A stretch of DNA of 64,000 nucleotides from assembly GCA_035525225.1 (NCBI GenBank), contig DATLFA010000088.1, forward strand, positions 62,001-126,000. The letters run 5' to 3'. Under the pieces are notes generated by a model. It had not been told where the DNA came from. It made no database searches and saw only the letters and a program-made list of their open reading frames with translations. This DNA is from DATLFA01 sp035525225 (GTDB taxonomy: Bacteria > Actinomycetota > Acidimicrobiia > Acidimicrobiales > WLNW01). The position numbers and the translations under genes were made by a program. This document shows, piece after piece, positions 48,859 through 56,283 of the stretch (its first letter is position 1; the number at the start of each line of letters is the position of its first letter).

Positions 48859-49524
48859 TCAGCCCGCGACGGAAGGGGGATCGAAAATGATGCTGATCTG
48901 CTCGAAGCCCAACGATCGGAGGAGCGTCTCGAGCATCGACCTCGTGTTCTTCTCGGCGAGATCGCGGAGCTGCGATTCTTGCGCCGCGACCCGCAACTTC
49001 TGCTCGGCCAACACGTAGAGCTTCTGGTCGTTGATGGGCTGATCGCTGAAGACGCCACCGATGCGAGTGAGGAGTCCCCTTTGGCGCGCCACCACTTCGG
49101 TGCGTTCGTTGTCCACACGTGGATCCGCGATCTCGGGGGTCGGCAGGTGAACGACGACCCCCTTGCGGTCTTCGGTTACGACGATGTTCTGCTCGGTCAG
49201 CATGGAGAAATCGACCTTGGCGTCGACCGTGCCGGCCACAACCATCACCGAACGCTCACCCGCCACGAGGGCGGGCAGGAACTTGACGTCCTTCTCGAGA
49301 TCGACGATGAGCTCGAAGTTGCTCGAGGCGGCCCGATACTCCGCAAGATCGCTCAGCTGAACCAGCAGCGGGGGCTGAGAGCGATCGATCTCCGTGCTAC
49401 CGAAGTCGATGAACCCGAACATTCTGCCCGCCAACAAGAACATCGCCGTCAGCCCGATCGCGGCGAGTCCGAGGACGAACCCGCCACCGCGGCCGGCGGC
49501 TCGTTCCTTGCGGAGAATTCCCAT
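48859..49524 (-). CDS. DUF4230-type membrane-anchored protein
   Basis: This 221-residue protein has one N-terminal helix (GFVLGLAAIGLTAMFLLAGRMFG). The body contains LAEYRAASSNFELIVDLEKDV, VMVVAGTVDAKVDFSMLTEQNIVV and VVHLPTPEIADPRVDNERTEVVARQRG, matching the DUF4230 pattern. It ends in an amphipathic segment before FEQISIIFDPP. Its function is unknown. I use ATG 49524 (MGILRKER) rather than the longer frame to 49584. It lies 72 bp upstream of ftsH in the same direction and may be co-transcribed. Confidence 0.72.
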   Translation of the reverse strand: MGILRKERAAGRGGGFVLGLAAIGLTAMFLLAGRMFGFIDFGSTEIDRSQPPLLVQLSDLAEYRAASSNFELIVDLEKDVKFLPALVAGERSVMVVAGTVDAKVDFSMLTEQNIVVTEDRKGVVVHLPTPEIADPRVDNERTEVVARQRGLLTRIGGVFSDQPINDQKLYVLAEQKLRVAAQESQLRDLAEKNTRSMLETLLRSLGFEQISIIFDPPSVAG

Positions 49525-49606
49525 GTCACCAAGGTAACAAGGTTGGGTCGTCGGGAGTCCGCGCCCCCTCGGGTTTGTGGCCAACCACCCGAACGGTTCG
49601 AGCCGC

Positions 49607-49612
49607 TACCTT
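49607..49612 (+). promoter_or_regulatory. Candidate leaderless -10 box of mshC
   Basis: TACCTT ends 7 bases before GTG 49620; no ribosome site is present. Confidence 0.35.
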
Positions 49613-49619
49613 GTGCGCC

Positions 49620-50807
49620 GTGCCCATGCGTCTCTACGACACAGCGAAGCAGCGGGTGGTGCCGTTCGAGCCCGGACCGACCGTGCGGATGTACGTGTGC
49701 GGGATCACGCCCTACGACTCGACGCACCTCGGCCACGCCGCGACCTACCTCACCTACGACCTCCTCATCCGCCGCCTCGAAACCCTGGGCCATACGGTCC
49801 ATATGGTCCGCAACATCACCGATGTCGACGACTCCATCTTGCCGAAGGCCCGCTCGCTCGGCGTCGACTTCCTCGAGCTGGCGGCCGCCGAGACCGCGCG
49901 ATTCCACGACGACATGGCGGCGTTCGACACCCGCCCGCCGATCGCCGAGCCGAGGCCCACGGAGTCGATGGACGACATCGTCGCGATGATCCGGGTGCTC
50001 GCCGAGCGCGGCTTCACCTACGAGGCAGAGGGCGTCACCTACTTCGACGTCAGCAAGGCGCCCCACTACGGCCGGCTGTCTCGCTATTCACGCGATCACA
50101 TGATCGATCTCGCGCGTGAGCGGGGCGGGCATCCCGACGATCCACGCCAGCGCGACCCGCTCGACTTCATCCTCTGGCAGCCCTCACTCGCTGACGAACC
50201 CGCATGGGATTCCCCTTTCGGATCCGGCCGCCCTGGCTGGCACATCGAATGCTCGGCGATGTCCAAGTCGGTCCTCGGCCCGACCCTCGATCTGCACGGC
50301 GGGGGCGCCGACTTGATCTACCCGCATCACGAATGCGAGATCGCGCAGAGCGAGGCGGCCAACGATGCGCCGTTCGTCCGCCACTGGATGCACGCCGGTC
50401 TCGTCGCGTACCAGGGCACCAAGATGTCGAAGTCGTTGGGCAATCTCGTCTTCGTGAGCGAGTTGCGCAAGACGGCCGATCCCCGGGCGATTCGCCTCGC
50501 GCTCATGGCGCACCATTACCGTGAGAATTGGGAATGGTTCGACGACGCCATCGACGACGCCACCGCCCTGCTCGAACGCCTACACGCCGCGGCCAACTCC
50601 CCCGGAGCGGGCCCCGACCCCCGTCCCTACCTCACCCGGGTGCACGAAGCACTCGACGACGACCTCGATGCGCCGACCGCGCGCAAAAGCCTCGATGAGT
50701 TGGCCAACGGCATCCTCTCGGGCGCAGGCATCCACGAACAGTCGCCCGGCGCGTTGCGTGATGCGGCGGCACAATGCGGTATCGACCTCGATAAACCGCT
50801 GCCCTGA
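49620..50807 (+). CDS. mshC: L-cysteine:1D-myo-inosityl 2-amino-2-deoxy-glucopyranoside ligase (mycothiol biosynthesis)
   Basis: This 395-residue class I synthetase-fold protein resembles CysRS but has MYVCGITPYDSTHLGHAATY near residue 24, the wording specific for MshC (CysRS has CGPTVYDHPHLGHAR, as in the next gene). GWHIECSAMSKSVLGP and DLIYPHHECEIAQSE provide the zinc and cysteine site, and TKMSKSLGNLV the ATP loop. It joins cysteine to glucosaminyl-inositol, the third dedicated mycothiol step. It is shorter than CysRS and lacks the anticodon-binding end. GTG 49620 (MPMRLYD) is preferred for its -10 spacing; ATG 49626 is also possible. cysS follows after 26 bp. Confidence 0.85.
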   Translation: MPMRLYDTAKQRVVPFEPGPTVRMYVCGITPYDSTHLGHAATYLTYDLLIRRLETLGHTVHMVRNITDVDDSILPKARSLGVDFLELAAAETARFHDDMAAFDTRPPIAEPRPTESMDDIVAMIRVLAERGFTYEAEGVTYFDVSKAPHYGRLSRYSRDHMIDLARERGGHPDDPRQRDPLDFILWQPSLADEPAWDSPFGSGRPGWHIECSAMSKSVLGPTLDLHGGGADLIYPHHECEIAQSEAANDAPFVRHWMHAGLVAYQGTKMSKSLGNLVFVSELRKTADPRAIRLALMAHHYRENWEWFDDAIDDATALLERLHAAANSPGAGPDPRPYLTRVHEALDDDLDAPTARKSLDELANGILSGAGIHEQSPGALRDAAAQCGIDLDKPLP

Positions 50808-50821
50808 GCGCGTCCGTTCTC

Positions 50822-50827
50822 TATCCT
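50822..50827 (+). promoter_or_regulatory. Candidate leaderless -10 box of cysS
   Basis: TATCCT ends 6 bases before GTG 50834, with no ribosome site between mshC and cysS. Confidence 0.4.
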
Positions 50828-50833
50828 GGCTCG

Positions 50834-52216
50834 GTGCTCTCGTTCACCGACACGCTCTCGGGCAAGAAGGTCGCCTTCGCCCCACGCGACCCCGGTCGAG
50901 CGGGGATCTACTGGTGCGGCCCCACGGTGTACGACCATCCTCACCTCGGCCACGCCCGCAACGCGCTCGGCTATGACATCTTGCACCGCTACCTCGAATG
51001 GCGCGGCTACGCCGTGACCTTGGTGTCCAACATCACCGACATCGACGACAAGATCATCCAGCGCGCCGCGAGCGAAGGGCGGCCCGAGCACGAAGTAGCA
51101 ACGGAATACGAGCGTTCCTACATCGACCAGATGAACCGCCTCGGCATCCAAGCCCCCGACCTTCGGCCGAGAGCCACCGAGTACGTGCCGCAGATGATCG
51201 ATGTCATCACACTGCTCATCGATCGCGGCTACGCGTACGCGGTCGAGGGCAGTGGCGTCTACTTCGACGTCGATCGACTCGACGACTACGGGGCACTCGT
51301 GCACCGCGACGTCCACGAGCTTCGCGAGGGTGTCGGAGCGCGCGTCGACGTCGATGAGCGCAAGGACGATCCCCTCGACTTCGCGCTGTGGAAATCGGCC
51401 AAGCCGGGAGAGCCCGCATGGCCTTCGCCGTGGGGGCCGGGCCGGCCGGGCTGGCACATCGAGTGCGTCGCGATGGCCCTGCAATTGCTCGGCGCTGACT
51501 TCGACATCCACGGCGGAGGCGACGACCTCGTGTTCCCGCACCACGAAAACGAGCGCGCCGAGGCCAGCGGCACCGGGCAGCCATTCGCCCGCACCTGGAT
51601 CCACAACGGCATGGTGCAGGTCAGCGGCGAGAAGATGTCGAAGTCGCTGGGCAACTTCACCACCCTCGCCGAGGTCCTCGAGCGCTACGACGCTCGCGCC
51701 CTGCGACTGCTGATCCTGCAGACCCACTATCGCAAGACCATGGAGATCAACCGCGCCGCGCTCGACCAGAGCGCGGCGGCGATCGGTCGACTCGATGCGA
51801 TGGCGCGCCGCGCGATTGCCGCCGGCATCGACCTCGAGGCGCAGGTCTTCGTCGACGAGTTGGTCGGCGAGTTTCGCGACGCCATGGACGACGACCTCGG
51901 TACACCGAGCGCAGTGGCCGTCATCTTCGACGCGTTGCGGCAAGCCAACGCGGCGCTCGATGGCAGCGATCTCGTCGGGGCACGCGCGCTGGGCGCGACC
52001 GTCGCCGAGTTGGCCGGAGTCCTGGGATTGACCCTCGACCCCGGCGGCTCCGACGGTGACGACGACGACGACGAGATCTCCGCGCTCGTCGAGGCCCGCC
52101 AGGCAGCCCGCGCCGGCCGCGACTTCGCCGAAGCCGACCGACTGCGCGACGTGCTGACCGAGCGAGGGATCGTGATCGAAGACACCCCGAGCGGCCCGGT
52201 GTGGCGTCGCGCGTGA
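50834..52216 (+). CDS. cysS: Cysteinyl-tRNA synthetase
   Basis: This 460-residue class I enzyme has IYWCGPTVYDHPHLGHARN (Zn Cys and HIGH-like motif, residues 25-43), GRPGWHIECVAMALQLLG (second Zn Cys), VFPHHENERAEASG (His and Glu ligands), EKMSKSLGNF (KMSKS) and a helical anticodon-binding C-terminus ending DTPSGPVWRRA. It charges tRNA-Cys. The start GTG 50834 follows a -10-like box. Directly beyond its stop, the truncated UPF0104 paralogue lies on the other strand. The tandem with mshC suggests an ancient duplication of a CysRS gene. Confidence 0.95.
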   Translation: MLSFTDTLSGKKVAFAPRDPGRAGIYWCGPTVYDHPHLGHARNALGYDILHRYLEWRGYAVTLVSNITDIDDKIIQRAASEGRPEHEVATEYERSYIDQMNRLGIQAPDLRPRATEYVPQMIDVITLLIDRGYAYAVEGSGVYFDVDRLDDYGALVHRDVHELREGVGARVDVDERKDDPLDFALWKSAKPGEPAWPSPWGPGRPGWHIECVAMALQLLGADFDIHGGGDDLVFPHHENERAEASGTGQPFARTWIHNGMVQVSGEKMSKSLGNFTTLAEVLERYDARALRLLILQTHYRKTMEINRAALDQSAAAIGRLDAMARRAIAAGIDLEAQVFVDELVGEFRDAMDDDLGTPSAVAVIFDALRQANAALDGSDLVGARALGATVAELAGVLGLTLDPGGSDGDDDDDEISALVEARQAARAGRDFAEADRLRDVLTERGIVIEDTPSGPVWRRA

Positions 52217-53019
52217 GTCAGGCCGACGTCGGTGACTCGCAGCGCGGCCACGAGGACGAGGAAGACCGACAACGTGCCGACGACGATCGTCGCGCTGAGC
52301 GCGGCCCATCGCCGTCGCAGCAACTCGAGCGAATCCTCACGGAAGCGAACCAGTGCGAGGCCACTGCCGCGCACCGGGCCCTTGCGCAGGAACCTCAATA
52401 CAGCAGTCGCAGATCGATCCCAGAAGTGACCGAAGCGGACTGCCTGCTTCTCGCTGTGCATGATCGCGACGAGCACGATCACGCCCAACACGAAGAACGC
52501 GGCGCCGACGAGCGCGGCGCGCGTCATCACCGCATTGTCGTCGCCGGAGATAGCCAGCAGGCCGACCGCCACCAGTGGGTAGCCGACGTTGATCAAATTG
52601 TTCCAGATGCCGTTCAAGATGAGCGCGAGAGCGACGGACCGCCGTTGGAACCCCCACTCGCGCAGCATCGTCCACGAGATGCCGAAGCTGACCGCGCTGC
52701 CTGCGGGTACGACGTTGGCGACCGCGGTCGACGCCATCGTCACCTCGAAGGATTGCCAGAATTTCAGGCCGGGCAACGCCACCATCCAGTTCGGACCGAA
52801 CGTCAACAGGTTCCATATCGCCACCGCGGCGAGCAACACGACTTGCCACGTCGACATGGAGCCCACGGCTTCCCACACCGATCCGTAGTCGGCGATGCTC
52901 GGCAAGAACACCGCGAATGTCGCGACCATCAAGACGATCGCGAACGAGACCTGGATCACCCTGACTCGCCGGCGACGAGCAGCGGGCGCCACCATCGCGA
53001 CGCTCATCGGGCCTGCCAT
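52217..53019 (-). pseudogene. UPF0104 membrane protein paralogue, 3'-truncated at the cysS end
   Basis: From ATG 53019 (or 53007) the frame closely follows 29376-30434: FGPNWMVALPGLKFWQSFEV, TMASTAVANVVPAGSAVSFG and KGPVRGSGLALVRFREDSLELLRRRW, ending VLVAALRVTDVGL. At about 52219, where cysS stops on the other strand, the similarity ends. The frame then continues without a stop for 490 bp as antisense of cysS. About 85 C-terminal residues are missing, including the last helices and PGGIG. The loss looks like a deletion that joined cysS to the middle of this gene. Confidence 0.78.
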
Positions 53020-53093
53020 CAATGCGAGCGTAGGGCGCAGGCGACCGTTGTTCGGGGAGCGCGCGCTGAGGAGACACGCGTGCGCGGGGCCGA

Positions 53094-54281
53094 TCAACCG
53101 TTGCGAGGCACCTTCGACCAAGGTAGGTCGCGATCGACTTGGGGCTCCTTGGGCAGGCCAAGCACACGTTCGCCCAGAATGTTGCGCATCACTTCGGACG
53201 TGCCGCCTTCGATCGACTGCGCTCGCATGCGGAGGAACAATTTGCGCGGGTTGTCGCCGAAGAGACCCGCATCGCGCGGTCGCGACATCGGATAGCCGTC
53301 GGGAAACAACATGCCATCGGCGCCCAAGACGTCGATGCACGTTTCGCTGATGCGCTTGTTGAGCTCGGCCGAAACCAGCTTGGCGACCGATCCCTCGGGA
53401 CCCGGTGTACCGACGCTCGCATTGGCTCTCGCGCGCAGATTGGTGAGCCGCAGCGTCTCGGCTTCGATCCAGCGCCGGGTTACCTTTTCGCGCAATACCG
53501 CGTCGACCGCCCCCGTTTCGCGACGCTTCGCCCACAGCGACAAGAGCACCTTGATGTTGCCCCCGCCCTTGCCGGTATCGCCGCCGCCTAGGGCAACGCG
53601 CTCGTTCATGAGCGTGGTGATGACCACGTTCCATCCATCGCCCTCTCGCCCGAGCATCATCGACGTCGGGATACGGACATCGGTCATGAAGACCTCGTTG
53701 AACTCCGCTTCGCCGGTGATCTGGAACAGCGGACGTACTTCGACGCCCGGCGCGTGCATGTCGAGCACGAAGTACGACATGCCCTTGTGCTTGGGGGTGT
53801 CAGGGTTCGTGCGCGCGACCAACATGCCCCAGCGTGAGTGGTGCGCGAGTGTGGTCCACACCTTCTGGCCATTGACGATCCATTCGTCGCCGTCGCGCAT
53901 GGCGCGCGCCGCGAGCGAGGCGACGTCGCTACCCGCGCCCGGCTCGCTGAAGAGCTGGCACCAGATGTCCTCGCCGGTGAAGATGCGCCTCAAGAACCGC
54001 TCGTGCATCTCGTCGCTACCGTGCGCGAGCACCACCGGCGCACCCATCCCGATACCGATGGGGTTGATGACGAGGTTGTCGACATACGCGCCGAGACGAC
54101 GAAGTTCGTCGTTGATCGTCGACTGCGCGTTCGGCGACAAACCCAACCCGCCCTTGCCGACCGGGAAGTGCACCATGGCCAGGCCACGATCCCATTGCTC
54201 TCCCCGGAACGCGACGCGGTGTTGCGGATCGGCCGTCGCCACGAGGTCGCGGACGGCGCGCCGCAGCTCTTCGTCTTCCAT
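53094..54281 (-). CDS. Acyl-CoA dehydrogenase family protein 2
   Basis: This 395-residue flavoprotein has VHFPVGKGGLGLSPNAQ, WCQLFSEPGAGSDVASLAARA, VNGQKVWTTLAHHSRWGMLVARTN, FNEVFMTDVRIP and the C-terminal SIEGGTSEVMRNILGERVLGLPKEP. All family motifs are present, unlike 44046-45152 where two acidic positions differ. It probably oxidises an acyl-CoA such as a steroid side-chain or other hydrophobic acid (inference). It lies downstream of the DUF983/DUF3499 region and has no obvious operon partner. Confidence 0.88.
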   Translation of the reverse strand: MEDEELRRAVRDLVATADPQHRVAFRGEQWDRGLAMVHFPVGKGGLGLSPNAQSTINDELRRLGAYVDNLVINPIGIGMGAPVVLAHGSDEMHERFLRRIFTGEDIWCQLFSEPGAGSDVASLAARAMRDGDEWIVNGQKVWTTLAHHSRWGMLVARTNPDTPKHKGMSYFVLDMHAPGVEVRPLFQITGEAEFNEVFMTDVRIPTSMMLGREGDGWNVVITTLMNERVALGGGDTGKGGGNIKVLLSLWAKRRETGAVDAVLREKVTRRWIEAETLRLTNLRARANASVGTPGPEGSVAKLVSAELNKRISETCIDVLGADGMLFPDGYPMSRPRDAGLFGDNPRKLFLRMRAQSIEGGTSEVMRNILGERVLGLPKEPQVDRDLPWSKVPRNG

Positions 54282-54307
54282 GCGGGCAGACTACCGGCGC
54301 GTCCGGC

Positions 54308-55114
54308 TCAGGCCCCTAGTGCGACATCGGACAGATCGGCGAACAGCGTGAGATTGTCCATACGCTGGTTGTCATGTCCGATGCCCCGACGTCGCCGAGT
54401 TGGTGGAGGCTCGTCGGCCGCGCGTTGCTGGCCCGTTGCCCCATCTGCGGGCAGCGAAAGATCTTCCGCCGGTGGCTCACGATGGCTGAGCGCTGCCCCC
54501 GCTGCGGCTTCGTCTTCGAGCGCCAAGAAGGCCACTTCATCGGCGCGGTCGGGTTGAACACGGTCATCACCGCCGTCGCGGTCATGGCTTCGATTGCCGT
54601 CGGCATCATCGTGTCCGACGGCGAGATCGCCGTCGTGCCCATCCTCGCCGTCACCCTCGGCATCGCGATCTTCGTGCCCTTCCTCATCCATCCGGCCTGC
54701 CGCATGCTGTGGACCGCCATCCACCTCAAGATGCAACCGCTCGAGCCAGGAGAGGCCCCGTGGCTGACGGGCAAGCGCTGAGCCGGGCGCCGCGGCGCGA
54801 AACGCCCGTCGCAGCAACGGTCGAGACTCGTCGTCGACCGTGGACAGTACGACAGAGCTCGGTGCGACCGTGAACGGCGCTCGAGTGTCGGGTGCCGGCT
54901 CGCGCGCGGGGGTGCGTTCGTCGCGAACGACCCATCCTTCGGGGACGTTGACCCGTCGCTGGTGCATCTCGCACAACAACACCGCCCCCACCGCTGCATC
55001 GGACGGTTCCAGGAAGATGACGTTCAACGATCCGGGGTCGACGACGACCGCGATGCCGGCAACCCGTCCACATCCGGGGCGCACACACAGACTGCGCGTC
55101 GAACTACTCCGCAT
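54308..55114 (-). CDS. DUF3499-type protein whose frame runs antisense through the DUF983 gene
   Basis: From ATG 55114 the protein begins MRSSSTRSLCVRPGCGRVAG then VVVDPGSLNVIFLEPS, AVLLCEMHQRRVNVPEGWVV. This is the compact Cys-containing DUF3499 domain, followed by a linker to about RPLLRRAFRAAAPG (residue 110). Family members normally end near there. Here no stop occurs and the frame continues for some 155 more residues antisense to the whole 54374 gene, to 54308. The true protein may be about 110-115 residues with a lost stop, or it may carry a real long extension. The function is unknown. A 29-bp palindrome sits 5 bp upstream of the ATG. Confidence 0.55.
   Translation of the reverse strand: MRSSSTRSLCVRPGCGRVAGIAVVVDPGSLNVIFLEPSDAAVGAVLLCEMHQRRVNVPEGWVVRDERTPAREPAPDTRAPFTVAPSSVVLSTVDDESRPLLRRAFRAAAPGSALARQPRGLSWLERLHLEVDGGPQHAAGRMDEEGHEDRDAEGDGEDGHDGDLAVGHDDADGNRSHDRDGGDDRVQPDRADEVAFLALEDEAAAGAALSHREPPAEDLSLPADGATGQQRAADEPPPTRRRRGIGHDNQRMDNLTLFADLSDVALGA
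54361..54366 (+). promoter_or_regulatory. Candidate leaderless -10 box
   Basis: TACGCT ends 7 bases before ATG 54374; no ribosome site is visible. Confidence 0.35.
54374..54781 (+). CDS. DUF983 small membrane protein with zinc ribbon
   Basis: This 135-residue protein has ARCPICGQRKIFRRWLTMAERCPRCGFVFERQEGHF, the CxxC-CxxC N-terminal domain of DUF983. Two membrane helices (GLNTVITAVAVMASIAVGIIV and VVPILAVTLGIAIFVPFLIHP) and a short C-terminus follow. The family is often near cytochrome oxidase genes in proteobacteria; here no such context is seen. The whole gene is overlapped on the other strand by the extended DUF3499 frame. Confidence 0.85.
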   Translation: MSDAPTSPSWWRLVGRALLARCPICGQRKIFRRWLTMAERCPRCGFVFERQEGHFIGAVGLNTVITAVAVMASIAVGIIVSDGEIAVVPILAVTLGIAIFVPFLIHPACRMLWTAIHLKMQPLEPGEAPWLTGKR

Positions 55115-55118
55115 TGCC

Positions 55119-55147
55119 CGACCGTACTGCCTCGCGCAGTACGGTCG
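55119..55147. promoter_or_regulatory. 29-bp perfect inverted repeat, probable operator between divergent genes
   Basis: CGACCGTACTGC (55119-55130) and GCAGTACGGTCG (55136-55147) are exact 12-bp inverted repeats around the 5-bp spacer CTCGC. The repeat lies between the DUF3499 gene (ATG 55114, minus) and the HAD gene (ATG 55178, plus), so one regulator could control both. Confidence 0.65.
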
Positions 55148-55177
55148 CGGGATAGTGACACGAGGCGGCACTGCTCG

Positions 55178-55882
55178 ATGAGCGTTTCGGCTTCGAGATT
55201 GGTGATCGGCTTCGACGGCGACGACACGTTGTGGCACAACGAACAGTTGTTTGCCGACACGCAACATCAGTTGCGCGAGCTGCTAGGTCACTATGCCGAC
55301 ATGACGACCATCGACTCGAAGCTCCTCGAGATCGAACGGCGCAACCTCGCGATCTTCGGCTACGGCGTCAAGGGCTTCATCGTGTCGATGATCGAGACGG
55401 CGATCGAGATCTCGGACTCCAGAGTCGACGCTCGGGACATCCACCAGATCGTGATGTTGGGCAAAGCTTTGTTGGAACATCCGATCGCGTTGTTGGACGG
55501 TGTGAGCGACGTCGTCGAAGAGTTGGCGAGCAGGCATCGCCTCATCCTCGTGACGAAAGGCGACCTGCTGCACCAAGAGACCAAGGTCGCCGCATCGGGC
55601 CTGGCCGATCTCTTCTGGCAGATAGAGATCGTCTCCGAGAAGGATCCGCCGACCTATCGACGTCTGCTCGACCGTCATGCGGTCTCGCCGGTCGACTTCG
55701 TGATGATCGGCAACTCCATCGCGTCCGATGTGTTGCCCGTCCTCGCGATCGGAGGCCGTGCGGTGCACGTGCCGTATCACATCACGTGGGCACTCGAGGT
55801 CGCGGCGGCCGACAACGAAGACTTCCCGACACTCGCCGATCTGCGCGACGTACTCACGATCGTCGAGGAGTGGTCGTCATGA
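55178..55882 (+). CDS. HAD-superfamily hydrolase
   Basis: This 234-residue HAD phosphatase has LVIGFDGDDTLWHNEQLF (DxDxT/L motif I), LILVTKGDLLHQETKVAASG (motif II Thr and motif III Lys) and VDFVMIGNSIASDVLPVLAIGG (motif IV). The helical cap lies between motifs I and II. It probably dephosphorylates a small phosphorylated metabolite; the substrate is unknown. Its stop overlaps the ATG of the HExxH protein (ATGA 55879-55882). Confidence 0.87.
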   Translation: MSVSASRLVIGFDGDDTLWHNEQLFADTQHQLRELLGHYADMTTIDSKLLEIERRNLAIFGYGVKGFIVSMIETAIEISDSRVDARDIHQIVMLGKALLEHPIALLDGVSDVVEELASRHRLILVTKGDLLHQETKVAASGLADLFWQIEIVSEKDPPTYRRLLDRHAVSPVDFVMIGNSIASDVLPVLAIGGRAVHVPYHITWALEVAAADNEDFPTLADLRDVLTIVEEWSS

Positions 55883-56283
55883 GGCGCCTCACGCCGGCCG
55901 AGCTCGACGCCTACGACGTATTGCCGCGCGCGTTGGCCGCGCGAGTGCGCATCCAACGGGTGCCGTTTCTCGCGCCCGGTTCCAACGGCATGACCATCGG
56001 GCGGGTGGTGTTCCTGCGCAACGACGGCTTGTACGACGGCAGCCGCAAGATCATCGCGCACGAACTCGTGCACGTTCGCCAGTACTACGAGCTCGGCCTA
56101 TTTCGCTTCCTGGGGCGCTACCTGGCGGGCTATGCGCGGGCATTGGTCAAGCATCGCCGTCACCGAGCCGCGTATTACGCGATCCCGTTCGAGGAGCAGG
56201 CCTACGGCGAGGCGGACGAGTGGCTGGCCCGAAGACAACAGAGCCCGAGCGGCCCGTTGAGCGGGGAGCTACGCGCGACGTGA
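55879..56283 (+). CDS. Small HExxH zinc-peptidase-like protein (DUF4157-like)
   Basis: This 134-residue protein has SRKIIAHELVHVRQYYELGLFRF with HELVH, and a downstream PFEEQAYGEADEW that may supply the third zinc ligand Glu. The short length and the early strands (RIQRVPFLAPGSNGMTIGRVVFLR) resemble the compact eCIS-core/DUF4157 putative peptidase domain. No signal peptide is seen. It is translationally coupled to the HAD gene. It overlaps the convergent amidohydrolase by 15 bp at its 3' end. Confidence 0.7.
   Translation: MRRLTPAELDAYDVLPRALAARVRIQRVPFLAPGSNGMTIGRVVFLRNDGLYDGSRKIIAHELVHVRQYYELGLFRFLGRYLAGYARALVKHRRHRAAYYAIPFEEQAYGEADEWLARRQQSPSGPLSGELRAT

Noticed and set aside
51727..52216. 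A C-terminal domain of the UPF0104 paralogue encoded antisense to cysS
   Set aside because: The sequence there has no membrane helices and mirrors cysS codon bias; it is read-through after truncation.
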